The notes beneath the pieces were generated by a model. That model ran no database searches. It was given only the letters and a program-made list of their open reading frames with translations, and had not been told where the DNA came from. DNA of 64,000 bases. It comes from CBDBZX01 sp965213645. Lineage in GTDB: Bacteria; Deinococcota; Deinococci; Deinococcales; Trueperaceae. Made by a program: the position numbers and the translations under genes. This document shows, one piece after another, positions 25,425-34,133 of the stretch (position 1 is its first letter; each line of letters starts with the position of its first letter). The stretch spans positions 248,001-312,000 of the forward strand of contig CBDBZX010000004.1 in assembly GCA_965213645.1 (NCBI GenBank), given 5' to 3'.

Positions 25425-26061
25425 ATGATTGATGCGTTAAGTTTTGCTCTCTGTCTGGTCGTGGGCTACCTCATCGGCAGCTTCCCGACGGGCTACTGGG
25501 TAGCACGCTCTCACGGCGTCGATATTCAAAAAGCGGGCTCGGGCAACATCGGCGCGACGAATGTGCTGCGGGCCGTGGGCACGGTTCCCGCGCTCATCGT
25601 CTTGATTGCCGACCCCCTAAAAGGGATGCTCGCGGTCTTGATCGCCGACCTCTTCAGCTTGAGCGAATGGGGACTCGTCTTAGCGGGGCTCGCGGCGGTT
25701 TTGGGCAACAACTTCAACGTCTTTTTAGGGCTGAGAGGGCGGCAAAGGCATCGCCACGAGTTTAGGCGTCGGCATCGCCATTGCGCCCGCCGCCGCGCTC
25801 GCAGCCTCAGCGATTGGGCTCTTCACGATGGTCATCGGGCGCTACGTCTCGCTCGGTTCGGTGGTGGGTTTAGTCGCTGCGCCCCTCTTTTTGGTCATGA
25901 CGCCCTCCTTTACGCTGCCACAGCTCTGCTTGCTCGCCTCGCTCGCCGCCCTCGCGGTCATTCGGCACAAGGAGAACATCGTCCGCTTGGCGAACGGCAA
26001 CGAGCGGCGTATTGGGGAAAAGGCAGAGGCGACCAAGGAGAAGTCCTCGAGCCGTGCCTAG
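25425..26061 (+). CDS. plsY: Glycerol-3-phosphate acyltransferase PlsY, frameshifted
   Basis: Transfers acyl from acyl-phosphate to glycerol 3-phosphate, the first step of phospholipid synthesis, in the inner membrane. First part: YLIGSFPTGYWVAR (motif 1), KAGSGNIGATNVLRAVG (motif 1b), DPLKGMLAV, AAVLGNNFNVFLGLRG. There the frame breaks: one extra G in the GGG at 25737-25739. In the next frame it continues with GGKGIATSLGVGIAIAP (motif 3), helices, and HKENIVRLANGNERRIG (end motif), stopping at 26061. Without the extra G the protein is about 211 residues, normal for PlsY. As an essential gene in many species, the break is more likely a sequence error than decay. Confidence 0.88.
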
Positions 26062-26746
26062 TTTCAGTGCTGAGCTTGACCTCTTAGTGGTGAGCCCGCA
26101 CCCCGACGACGCCGAACTCGGGATGGGCGGAAGTTTGGCAAGGGCCAAAGCCGAAGGGCGCACGACGGGCATCATCGACCTTACAAAAGGTGAGGCGGCG
26201 ACCAAGGGCACGCCAGAGATTCGCGCGGAAGAGGTCAAGGCTGCCTCGAGAGTCTTAGCGTTAGACGTGCGCCAAAACTTAGGCTGGCCCGACTCGCGCA
26301 TCATGGACAGCGAAGACCGCCGCTTGCAGTTGGCCCACGTCCTGCGCGAACTCCGCCCCCGAGTCGTCATCGCCCCGCACCATAACGACCGTCACCCCGA
26401 CCACGTCGCGGCGGCGCACATCGTTCCCGCAGCCGTTCACCTAGCGGGTCTCAAGAACAGCCCCCTCTCCGGTGAGCCTTACAAGCCCAAAAACCTCTTT
26501 TTCTACATGGGCAACGGTCCTTTCGAGGCGACTTTAGTCGTAGACACGAGCGACTATATAGATACGTGGGAAGAGGCGGTGCGCTGTTATCAGAGTCAGT
26601 TCACGGGCGAAGCCGCCTCGGAGACGGTGACGCCGGACGTGTACATGCGCAGGCGCGGGCGAGCGGCGTATTGGGGGACGTTCATCGGGGTGAAGTACGC
26701 CGAGCCACTGTGGACGCCGCGTCCGGTGGCGTACTCGCCCTTTTAG
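26054..26746 (+). CDS. bshB1: Bacillithiol biosynthesis deacetylase BshB1
   Basis: About 230 residues from GTG 26054, overlapping the plsY stop; a start 14 codons earlier has no family sequence. It removes acetate from GlcNAc-malate to give GlcN-malate, step two of bacillithiol synthesis. LmbE/PIG-L family: VVSPHPDDAELGMGG (zinc His and Asp-Asp), DLTKGEAATKGTPE, LGWPDSRI, and HHNDRHPDHVAA (zinc His). ATKGTPEIRxEE is typical for BshB1. The plsY-bshB1 coupling is probably an operon. Bacillithiol occurs in Deinococcus and Firmicutes. Confidence 0.9.
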   Translation: MPSFSAELDLLVVSPHPDDAELGMGGSLARAKAEGRTTGIIDLTKGEAATKGTPEIRAEEVKAASRVLALDVRQNLGWPDSRIMDSEDRRLQLAHVLRELRPRVVIAPHHNDRHPDHVAAAHIVPAAVHLAGLKNSPLSGEPYKPKNLFFYMGNGPFEATLVVDTSDYIDTWEEAVRCYQSQFTGEAASETVTPDVYMRRRGRAAYWGTFIGVKYAEPLWTPRPVAYSPF

Positions 26747-26812
26747 AAGAATTAAGACTCAGAAACAAAACTTACCAAGGGATTTAACGTTGGCGTGCTA
26801 GGCTGTTGGGCG

Positions 26813-28411
26813 ATGAAACTCACCTTAGCGACCTTATTCATATGCACTGTCCCATTTTTGTTGGCCCAGGAGAGCACATCGAGTGCGACGACATCGGAAC
26901 CAACCTCAGCACGTTCAGTACAGGACGAGGGCGCGGCCCGGCTCCTTGTGAGCACCTCTCCCAACCGTGAGGACGCGCGACCCTTAGAGGGTACGTCGCT
27001 GTCAGGCGAGGTCTATATCTTCTTTGAGCCGCTAGGTTCAGATGCCGAATCAGTCGAAGAGGTCGCTTTTTACCTCAACGATAGCCGGGCGCTCAGCCCG
27101 CTTCAGATTGAGGCCGTGGCCCCGTTTGACTTTGCGGGCAGCAAAGAGCGAGGCGCATATCCCTTTAACGTAGACGACTTAGGACGCCGCGAAAATGTCG
27201 TGAGCGCCAAGGTCACGTTGCGTTCGGGTGAGAGCGAAACGCTCTCGGCGGCGTTCGTGGCCGAGAGCGTCCAGGAGGCGTTCAAGGCGGACTATTACGT
27301 CGCGACGGACGGCTCCGACGAGGCTGAGGGCAGCGTGGACGACCCCTTTGGCACGATTGCGAAAGCGCTCAGCGTCGTTCAGGCGGGCGAGCGCATCCAG
27401 CTTCGCGAGGGCGTCTATAAGGAATATGTAGACGGCACGTCTTTCGACATCGCGAACGGCGCACAGGGCACGCCGATCACCGTCGAGAGCTACCCCGGCG
27501 AGCGGGCGGTCATCGACGGCAGCGAGGAGCACTGGTCGGATACGAAGTCAACGGGCTACCCGGCGCTCTTTAGACTCGAGGAGATCAGTTGGTTCGTCGT
27601 CCAAAACCTCACCTTTCGCTACAGCGCGGGACGCTCATTGCACATGGAAGGCGACCACAACGTCATCAGAAACGTCTTGTCCTATGAGAACCACTCCGAC
27701 GGCGTTTACGTAACGGGCGACCGCAACCTGCTTGAAGGCATCGTCTCGCACAGCAACTACAGCGAGCAAAATGGCGGCGACAGCGCCGACGGCATCAAGG
27801 TCTCCTTTGGCGACGGCAACGTGATTCGCAACTGTCACACCTACAACAACTCCGACGACGGCACGGATATTTGGGAGACTACCAACACTTTAGTGGAGTT
27901 TTGCCTCTCTCACGAAAATGGGCGTGGTCCGACAGGCAATGGTCAAGGGTTTAAGTTAGGTCCGGGTCAGCGGGGTGCCCCAGTCACCGTCCGCTACAAC
28001 ATCGGTTACAAAAACCGCACCAACAACTTCGATACCAACGGCGGCGGCGGCGTGACGCTCCTGCACAACACCTCTTGGCAAGCCGGGCGAAACGGCTTTA
28101 TGTTTCATAGCCGAGATGACAGACCCAATATGCTCAGAAACAACATCAGTTACGAAGACCCCCAACTCGACTATAGTGATGACGACAAACACAGCAACAA
28201 CACCTGGAACTTAGGCATTGAAGACCCGGAATTCATCAGCCTGAACCCCGACTCGCCAGACTTTTTGCGCTTAGAAGAGGGCAGCCCCGCCATCAACGTA
28301 GGGGCAAGGGTCGGCCTGCCCTACGCCGGACCTGCCCCCGATTTAGGCGCTTTAGAGCACGGTCAAGAGGTGGTTGACTTCGGTACGGTCAACGAGACGG
28401 GAAACAATTAG
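26813..28411 (+). CDS. Secreted PL9-like polysaccharide lyase (right-handed beta-helix)
   Basis: About 532 residues from ATG 26813, followed by a signal peptide (MKLTLATLFICTVPFLLAQ). An Ig-like N-terminal segment (about 45-145) is followed by YYVATDGSDEAEGSVDDPF, the usual entry into a parallel beta-helix, and then many Asn-rich turns. The stretch NNSDDGTDIWETTN holds the DDxxD calcium site, and GNGQGFKLGP the likely catalytic Lys of family 9 pectate lyases; an upstream DSADGIKV fits the fourth ligand. Substrate (pectin-like or other uronate polymer) unproven. No carbohydrate operon surrounds it. Confidence 0.78.
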   Translation: MKLTLATLFICTVPFLLAQESTSSATTSEPTSARSVQDEGAARLLVSTSPNREDARPLEGTSLSGEVYIFFEPLGSDAESVEEVAFYLNDSRALSPLQIEAVAPFDFAGSKERGAYPFNVDDLGRRENVVSAKVTLRSGESETLSAAFVAESVQEAFKADYYVATDGSDEAEGSVDDPFGTIAKALSVVQAGERIQLREGVYKEYVDGTSFDIANGAQGTPITVESYPGERAVIDGSEEHWSDTKSTGYPALFRLEEISWFVVQNLTFRYSAGRSLHMEGDHNVIRNVLSYENHSDGVYVTGDRNLLEGIVSHSNYSEQNGGDSADGIKVSFGDGNVIRNCHTYNNSDDGTDIWETTNTLVEFCLSHENGRGPTGNGQGFKLGPGQRGAPVTVRYNIGYKNRTNNFDTNGGGGVTLLHNTSWQAGRNGFMFHSRDDRPNMLRNNISYEDPQLDYSDDDKHSNNTWNLGIEDPEFISLNPDSPDFLRLEEGSPAINVGARVGLPYAGPAPDLGALEHGQEVVDFGTVNETGNN

Positions 28412-28451
28412 TAAAAGAAAGTCAGCACAGCGTTAGTAAAGAATGAGTCAA

Positions 28452-28690
28452 GTCATTCTGAGCGACATAACGCTAGTGTAGCGAAGAATCTCACCTTGCC
28501 GACTCCTCTGATTGAGCAGCGCATAGTTCTCCGAAGGTGCGCGAAGCCTCCGAAGGAAGGGCTACGCAAACGAAGTTTTGGCATAGACCGAGACCCCTCG
28601 ACGTGGCAAGCTTCACGCCAGACTCCCTTGACTGCCCTTTCGTATCGCTCAGAACGGGGTGACAACAACGTCGCCTATTTCTTAGCTGAC
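28452..28690. repeat. Dispersed repeat R1, inverted copy
   Basis: GTCATTCTGAGCG...GAAGAATCT, the insert CTCCGAAGGTGCGCG...AGGGCTACGCAAACGAAG, then GAGACCCCTCG...GGGGTGACAAC and TTAGCTGACAGCTGTA. It fills the gap between the lyase gene and the aldo/keto reductase. Confidence 0.7.
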
Positions 28691-28777
28691 AGCTGTAGAC
28701 AGAGAGAACAGCGTAAAGAGGTAGCGTCAATAGAATGAGCCTCTTCGATTTTGACTCGGACCCCCGCAGCTCCGGCG

Positions 28778-29744
28778 CTAGCTATGACCGACAATAGGAC
28801 GCGGCGTATAGGGCTCTTCTAAATTTTTTAGCTCGTCCTCACTCAGCTCGAGCCCCACCGCCCCCACCGCGTCCTCCAAATGCTTCATTTTAGTCGCGCC
28901 GACTATGGGCGCACTCACCGCAGGCTGATGCAAGAGCCACGCGAGCGCGATTTGGGCGGGGCTCACGTGACGTTTTTCGGAGAGGTCAACGACGCGGTTG
29001 ATGATGTCATCGCTGCCCTCGGGCCCGTAGAGGCGCTGGGCGATGTCGTCGCTTTCGCCCCTCGAGGTCGCCGTCCGCTCCTCGGGTCGGCGCGTTAAGT
29101 AGCCTCTTGCCAACGGGCTCCACGGAATCACCCCAACCCCCTCTTCGGAACAGAGCTTGAGCATCTCCCGCTCCTCTTCCCGGTAGAGCAAGTTGTAGTG
29201 GTTCTGCATCGAAACGAAGCGCGTCAAGCCTTTCAGCTCAGCTTTATAAAGTGCTTTGGCAAACTGATACGCGAACATGCTGCTCGCGCCAAGGTAGCGC
29301 ACGTAGCCTGCTTTCACGACATCGTGGAGCGCTTCTAAGGTTTCTTCTATGGGCGTTTCGTAGTCAAAACGGTGAATCTGATAGAGGTCGATATAAGGCG
29401 TGCCGAGCCTGCGGAGCGAATCTTCCACCCCGTCGAAGATGTGCTTGCGCGACAAGCCGCCTCGGTTGGGCGCGTCGCTCATCGGCATGTAGATTTTGGT
29501 GGCGATGACCACCTCATCGCGGCGCGTGTATTCCTTCAAGAGCTCTGCCCGTGACCTCTTCACTGACGCCCTTAGAATACATATCCGCCGTGTCGAAGAA
29601 ATTGATGCCGAGTTCCACCGCCCGCTGCACGAAAGGGCGGCTCGCCTCCTCGTCCAAAACCCACTCGCGCCACTCGGGTGTGCCGTAGCTCATCATGCCC
29701 AAGCAGATGCGCGAGACTTTGAGACCCCCTAAGTTAGTGTATTG
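28778..29744 (-). pseudogene. Aldo/keto reductase, frameshifted and lacking a clear start
   Basis: Reads as a complete NADPH-dependent AKR in two frames. N-part (above 29540): QYTNLGGLKVSRICLGMMSYGT, GINFFDTADMYSKGVSEEVTGRAL with catalytic Asp and Tyr. C-part: EYTRRDEVVIATK with catalytic Lys, YIDLYQIHRFD with His, SMQNHYNLLYREEE, IPWSPLARGYL, PIVGATKMKHLED. One extra base near 29533-29540 separates them. The N-terminal codon where relatives have ATG is GCG, and a TAG precedes it, so initiation is also damaged; an internal ATG at 29702 would lose the first strand. Either a recent pseudogene or a sequence error plus a non-standard start. Confidence 0.8.
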
Positions 29745-29783
29745 CGCCTATTAACGTTTAGTGTATTCCATGCGCTACTATAC

Positions 29784-29905
29784 AGCAGGTATTAAGGGCG
29801 TCTCACTACGTCTCACTGCGTTCGGAACTGGTCACGAACGCCCTCAGCAAACAAAGCGCCAAAAAGATATACACGTTCATGGATAATATCTGCGTGATAC
29901 AACCT
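29784..29905. repeat. Dispersed repeat R2
   Basis: AGCAGGTATTAAGGGCG...CTGGTCACGAACGCCCTC and ATATCTGCGTGATACAACCT. The last 15 bases match the ending of the 18781 copy. It lies upstream of the toxin-antitoxin pair. Confidence 0.7.
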
Positions 29906-29988
29906 TGTTAGGATAACTATTGTTGAGAGGTGGCAAGTGCTTGGTCTCGAGCATGACATCCGCTTCGCACGTCACTATGTTTTTGTGC

Positions 29989-29994
29989 TATCAT
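29989..29994 (+). promoter_or_regulatory. -10 box of leaderless antitoxin gene
   Basis: TATCAT, five bases before the ATG at 30000; no Shine-Dalgarno. Confidence 0.5.
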
Positions 29995-29999
29995 GCGGC

Positions 30000-30287
30000 A
30001 TGAACGTCAAAATCGTCGGAACAAGTGGTCAAATCTCATTGGGGAAAGAGTACGCGGGGCGCACCGTCGTGGTGGACAATCCCGAAGAGGGTGTCTGGGT
30101 CATCCGCACCGCCCAAGTTATCCCGGATAGCGAGATGTGGCTGCACGAAGAACCCGCTAAAAGCAAGGTGGCAGCGGGTTTAGCGTGGGCAAGCGAAACG
30201 CCTGCAAAGGTCACGAACTTAGCGGATTTCGAAAAAGATATGCGTGAGCGGTGGGAAGCTGAGCACGGCGAACGTTTAGACGATTAG
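30000..30287 (+). CDS. Antitoxin-like protein with AbrB-type N-terminus
   Basis: 95 residues from ATG 30000; the longer frame from 29937 is not supported. MNVKIVGTSGQISLGKEYAGR resembles a swapped-hairpin AbrB-like DNA-binding domain (xxDxxGRVxLG pattern), followed by a linker rich in Pro/Glu and an acidic amphipathic tail (LADFEKDMRERWEAEHGERL) fit to wrap a toxin. The stop TAG shares its G with the GTG of the next gene, so the two are translationally coupled. It should neutralise the RelE-like partner and autoregulate. Confidence 0.7.
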   Translation: MNVKIVGTSGQISLGKEYAGRTVVVDNPEEGVWVIRTAQVIPDSEMWLHEEPAKSKVAAGLAWASETPAKVTNLADFEKDMRERWEAEHGERLDD

Positions 30288-30569
30288 TGGACTTCGACCT
30301 CAACGGGGCAGCGTTTCAAGCGGAGCTTATGAGGCTCGAGAAAGGGCGAACTCCTCGCTTTTTTTAAGACGCTCCGAAAGCTCAAACAACTCTCTTGGCA
30401 ACAGGTCTACCGCGACAAGGGGCTACGCTGGGAGAGCATCAAGTCAGTTGACGCCTACACAATTCGCGTAACGCAGAAATGTCGCGCCGTTGTGAGACGC
30501 GAAGGTGACATCCTCAGATTCATCTCGCTTCACCCTGATCACGACTCCGCGTACAAGAAACGGAAGTGA
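30287..30569 (+). CDS. RelE/ParE-like toxin, frameshifted
   Basis: From GTG 30287: VDFDLNGAAFQAELMRLEKGRTPRFF, then TAA. The frame breaks in a run of seven T (30359-30365); with six T it continues KTLRKLKQLSWQQVYRDKGL, RWESIKSVDAYTIRVTQKCR, AVVRREGDILRFISLHPDHD, SAYKKRK and stops at 30569, about 94 residues. The ending RFISLHPDHDSAY and the YxIRVTxxxRA strand are those of a family of small cytotoxic RelE-fold proteins paired with AbrB-like antitoxins. If the 7-T run is real the toxin is inactivated; if not, this is an intact type II module. Confidence 0.7.
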
Positions 30570-30572
30570 AGG

Positions 30573-31103
30573 GTGCTTGGTTTAGGAAATGACAAAGTCA
30601 AACTCAGCCCTTATCAGACAATATGGGCGCAACTGTACGAAGAAGAGAAGAAGCGTCTCGAAAAGGTCATAGGTCGAGGCGTTTTAGATATTCAGCATAT
30701 CGGCAGCACCGCTGTTCCAAATCTTAAAGCTAAACCTATTTTAGACATCGGTATTGCGGTAAAAAACTTCGAAGAAGCCTTCGCGCTCATTTTCCCGATC
30801 GAAAAGCTCGGCTACACCTATAGGGGTGAAAATGGCATCCCGCGCCGCCACTACTTCGTGAAGGGTCCACCGGAAAAAAGGACGCATCACATTCATATGT
30901 TTGAAGAGGTCAATGAGGAGTGGGGAGCGCATCTGCTTTTTCGTAATTATCTGAGAACTCATCCCCAAACCGTCATTACGTATCAAACGCTCAAAGAAGA
31001 CCTTGCTAAGAGATATCCAGATAACCGCGAAGCCTACACGGACGCTAAGCATACGTTTATCCAGAGGGTACTCCGAGAGGCTCGAGCCCTTAATGCTCAG
31101 TAA
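30573..31103 (+). CDS. GrpB/UPF0157 family protein
   Basis: 176 residues from GTG 30573. Core motif LDIQHIGSTAVPNLKAKPILDIGI, the GS...DxD-like signature of the nucleotidyltransferase fold in GrpB proteins, then RRHYFVKGPPEKRTHHIHMFE and the LLFRNYLRTHP helix. In relatives the domain is also found fused to dephospho-CoA kinase; the biochemical role is not settled. It follows the toxin by three bases and overlaps the Nudix gene by 11. Confidence 0.88.
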   Translation: MLGLGNDKVKLSPYQTIWAQLYEEEKKRLEKVIGRGVLDIQHIGSTAVPNLKAKPILDIGIAVKNFEEAFALIFPIEKLGYTYRGENGIPRRHYFVKGPPEKRTHHIHMFEEVNEEWGAHLLFRNYLRTHPQTVITYQTLKEDLAKRYPDNREAYTDAKHTFIQRVLREARALNAQ

Positions 31104-31503
31104 ACCCAACGCCTTCGCCCTTTACACCGTCCTTTTTCTCCATTACGGAGGACGCTTTTTACTCCTCAAACGCGCCCCGAACAAACGCATCGCGCCGGGG
31201 CGCTGGACGGGCGTAGGCGGCAGAGTCGAAGCGGGTGAGCTGAATGACCTCCGCACCTCCATGCTGCGCGAGCTCAAAGAGGAAACAGACCTAACAGAAG
31301 CTGACCTCTCGCACCTCTCGCTGCGCCGCGTGCTCTATCACAACCGCGTAAACGAACCGCTGACGGGTCTTCTTTACTATACGGCTGAGCTTAGAGACTA
31401 TTCACTGCCAGAGTGCACCGAAGGGACGCTCTACTGGAAAGAACCTAAAGACTTCGCGGCGCTGGACATCATCGAAACGACGGCCTGGTTTTACCTCATT
31501 TAG
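31093..31503 (+). CDS. Nudix hydrolase
   Basis: 136 residues from ATG 31093 inside the end of the GrpB gene; longer starts only read GrpB in another frame. MutT-like: VLFLHYGGRFLLLKRAPNKR, GRWTGVGGRVEAGE, then RELKEETDL. The Nudix box has nine residues, not seven, between the first Glu and REL (LNDLRTSML), so the helix or loop is two residues longer than the consensus; catalytic Glu residues are present. The substrate, probably a nucleotide triphosphate, cannot be specified. Confidence 0.87.
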   Translation: MLSKPNAFALYTVLFLHYGGRFLLLKRAPNKRIAPGRWTGVGGRVEAGELNDLRTSMLRELKEETDLTEADLSHLSLRRVLYHNRVNEPLTGLLYYTAELRDYSLPECTEGTLYWKEPKDFAALDIIETTAWFYLI

Positions 31504-31613
31504 CCCGCGACATGCAGCGTGACCCGAGAGGTCAAGAACGTGTGCGCATCGGAGTGACGCATTATCAAGCGGATGGGACACTCACCTCAATCAGTTGGAG
31601 TGCGTGAGATGGA

Positions 31614-31654
31614 AGGGGCTCGAGACCCAATCTTCAAGACTCGAGCCTCTTTTT
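31614..31654 (+). terminator. Terminator after the Nudix gene
   Basis: AGGGGCTCGAG and CTCGAGCCTCT form an 11-base stem with one mismatch over a 15-base loop, followed by TTTT. Both arms contain the over-represented CTCGAG. It ends next to the stop of the convergent gene. Confidence 0.75.
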
Positions 31655-31656
31655 AT

Positions 31657-33555
31657 CTACCAATCAATCTGCAACGTGCCGCGCCGATAAACCGCGCCCT
31701 CACGCACCTCGCTATAACCACTCGCCGCCCCGACATGCTCAGCGATAACCTCTAACGCATTGGGCAAGAGGTCGGTGAGGGTCAACAGCTCAGCGTAGTT
31801 CGGTTTTTGCGTGTCCGTTTGGGCATCGGCGCTTTCAACCTCAGCGAGTGCTATATTCGCGGCGAACGCGAGCGGTTGGCTGAAGAGACCCAAGAGGTCA
31901 GCGAGACCTGCCAGCGTCGTACCGTACTCGCTGTAGTTGAGCAGCGTGACCTCTTCAGGGCGGTCTGTGAAAGCGGTTTGAAAGCTGCGGTTCGCGAAGA
32001 TGTTGGGGTTAGTGCCGTTAAAGGTGTCGATGAGACTTTCCAACGCTCCGGCAGGCGTGCTAAAGACGAGGTAATTGCCCAAAAAAGCCACGCCCACGTC
32101 GGTATTGACCCCTGAGCGGTAGCGCGTAATCTCGACGTCTTCGTAAGTATATGTTTCAGTGGCAACGTCAGAGAAAAGCTGTGAGGAAAATTCGTCCATA
32201 TCCATGTCTTCGGACGCCTCGAGCACAAACGCCAACCCCTCACCCAATTCCGCCAAGCCCGCTTCCGCCGCCTCCTGACTCGTGATGGGCACGTAAAACG
32301 CCGACGCCTGGCCGTAGAAAAGCGTGCCCAAGTCGGCGCTAAATGGCTCCAGTACCACCGAGTAAACCTCATTACCGAGCCAGTCGAAGAGGGCAGTATC
32401 CAAGTCAAAACCGAATTCTTCGCGCAAGATAGCTTTAATATCCAATGACTCACCAACGAGAGGTTCCAAGTCGTTCAGCACGCCTTGAAGGTAATTAAAA
32501 ATAGGCTCCAACGCTACGTATTGCGCGTTCACTCCGACGCTCGTTTCAGGGGCTAAAAAAGGCGAAGAGACCGCGCACGTGTCACAGAGTAAGAGGTCAG
32601 CAAGTTCAGGGTCGCCCCCTTCGGCGTTGACGACGGTGAGAGATTCGGCCTCGAGCCCCTCCGAAGTCGCCCGAACCGAGCCCGCGTAGCCCTCTAGGGT
32701 GCGCAAAATCGCCAAACCGCGCTCGAACGCCCCCTCCATCTCAGGACCGCTCACGAACAGCCCGCCGAAGTTCTCGGCAATCTGCGCGAGTCCTGCTAAG
32801 TTGAGGCTGAAGGAGACGCCCTCCGCCTCTAAGACCTCACGCGCTTCGCTGTAGAGACGCCCACCTGCGAAGTTCGCCTCACTGTTGCCCTGCGCTCGCC
32901 GCACTACGCCGCGCAGCACTTGAGGGTTGCTGCCTGCAAAAAAGAGGTCGTCCGAGCGTCCAATGATCACGGGAAAGTCGCCGCCGTCGCCGATGACGTA
33001 GAGCGGCACGTCGCCTTGAACGAGCCGCACCACCTCCACCTCACGCTCCGCACAGGTGATGATGATCTCTTGCAGGTCGGCGTAAAGCTCGGTTTCTCCG
33101 TCTGCCCTAAAGAGCGCGGTCACGGCGGGCACGGGATTGAAGGGGCTTACGCTGACGGCGAGGAGCGCGTCTGCGGCGATATTCTCTATTTCGTTAAAGC
33201 GCTCATCCAGAAGCTCCGGGCAGAACTGCTCCAACATCGCCCGTCCCTCGTTTTGCGTATCCAGCCCGCCTGAAAACTCGTTCAAGAGGTCGCTCAAGTC
33301 TTGAAAGTCACCGGAGAGGTCGCTGTTTTCCAGATACGCCCCGAGTTGCTGTAAGGTCTCGCCCGCTTGTTGCCACTCGAGGCCAGTCAAGTCATCTTTT
33401 AAGCTGTTCGAACCGCCTTCACCGGATGACTTATAGCCGAGCGTCAGCACCGTTTCAGCGGGCGCGATCTCAGCAAGAGAAGAGGTGAGAGGTTGAGCGA
33501 AAGCACAGGGAAGTGCAAGCGTGAACAAGGCGCAGGTCAGCAGGAATCGCGTCAT
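31657..33555 (-). CDS. Secreted DUF3352-like protein
   Basis: 632 residues with a clear signal peptide (MTRFLLTCALFTLALPCAFA). The layout resembles DUF3352 proteins: AEIAPAETVLTLGYKSSG near the start, repeated sections on pairs such as VPLYVIGDGGDFPVIIG, FFAGSNPQVLRGVVRRAQG, VAFLGNYLVFSTPAGALES, and acidic Asp/Glu-rich linkers. Two cysteines close together (LLCDTCAVSS). Probably an exported, cell-surface or periplasmic protein of unknown role. Its RBS is AGGAG-like (GGAGACC) just before ATG. Single-gene unit. Confidence 0.6.
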   Translation of the reverse strand: MTRFLLTCALFTLALPCAFAQPLTSSLAEIAPAETVLTLGYKSSGEGGSNSLKDDLTGLEWQQAGETLQQLGAYLENSDLSGDFQDLSDLLNEFSGGLDTQNEGRAMLEQFCPELLDERFNEIENIAADALLAVSVSPFNPVPAVTALFRADGETELYADLQEIIITCAEREVEVVRLVQGDVPLYVIGDGGDFPVIIGRSDDLFFAGSNPQVLRGVVRRAQGNSEANFAGGRLYSEAREVLEAEGVSFSLNLAGLAQIAENFGGLFVSGPEMEGAFERGLAILRTLEGYAGSVRATSEGLEAESLTVVNAEGGDPELADLLLCDTCAVSSPFLAPETSVGVNAQYVALEPIFNYLQGVLNDLEPLVGESLDIKAILREEFGFDLDTALFDWLGNEVYSVVLEPFSADLGTLFYGQASAFYVPITSQEAAEAGLAELGEGLAFVLEASEDMDMDEFSSQLFSDVATETYTYEDVEITRYRSGVNTDVGVAFLGNYLVFSTPAGALESLIDTFNGTNPNIFANRSFQTAFTDRPEEVTLLNYSEYGTTLAGLADLLGLFSQPLAFAANIALAEVESADAQTDTQKPNYAELLTLTDLLPNALEVIAEHVGAASGYSEVREGAVYRRGTLQIDW

Positions 33556-33652
33556 CAGTGAGGTCTCCTAAACGTCGAATGCGAGATTTTCGCCTTACGC
33601 TAACATGGGAGTTGGGGATGCTCGAGTGAAATTTCTGGAGCACGTCAAAACT

Positions 33653-34021
33653 TTAAGACGGCGCACCCTCTTCCACCCGGCGCGGCTCGACCCCTTCGGG
33701 CGTGACGATCCAAGCGGCGTCAGGCACATTAGCGGAGGTGAAGCGGAGCGTGTAGGAGTCGTCGTTTAAGTCCTCCAACATCCAGCGTACGCCTTGCGGC
33801 ACATCTAAATTGATGAGAACATTCGTCGTATAGCTGCCATTTTCTAACTGCCCCAACTCCATACGGTGATACGCCGCCATGGCAATGCGGTTCGTCTCTT
33901 GAGCGGCGGGGCTCTGAAACATCACCTCCGTTTCAGGAGCCGTGGACGCCTCTTGGGTGCGCGGCGCACAAGCGGCGAGGAGGAGAAGTAGAGAGGTGAA
34001 GAGTACAAGAAGTTTATTCAT
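33653..34021 (-). CDS. Small lipoprotein, pilin-like body
   Basis: 122 residues: signal sequence with lipobox LLLLLAACAP (Cys about 18), a Ser/Thr/Glu linker, then AMAAYHRMELGQLENGSY, which resembles the loop after the first helix in type IV pilins and minor pilins, and a beta-rich end. Lipid-anchored; the pilin resemblance is weak. Leaderless: TATCAT six bases before ATG. Confidence 0.6.
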   Translation of the reverse strand: MNKLLVLFTSLLLLLAACAPRTQEASTAPETEVMFQSPAAQETNRIAMAAYHRMELGQLENGSYTTNVLINLDVPQGVRWMLEDLNDDSYTLRFTSANVPDAAWIVTPEGVEPRRVEEGAPS

Positions 34022-34027
34022 AGTTAG

Positions 34028-34033
34028 ATGATA
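34028..34033 (-). promoter_or_regulatory. -10 box of leaderless lipoprotein gene
   Basis: TATCAT on the minus strand, six bases before the ATG at 34021. Confidence 0.5.
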
Positions 34034-34059
34034 GCGAATTTCGGTGGGGGGTGTATGAA

Positions 34060-34133
34060 TGAGGACAGCAATAAGTTGAAAGCTAAAGGCGTTTGGTTTT
34101 CTACTTTCAACTCATTGCTCACCGTTCGTTCCT
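34060..34133. repeat. R5 hairpin repeat at gene end
   Basis: AGCAATAAGTTGAAAG...CTTTCAACTCATTGCTCACCG. It supplies the last codons (GEQ) and stop of the HTH gene. Confidence 0.5.
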
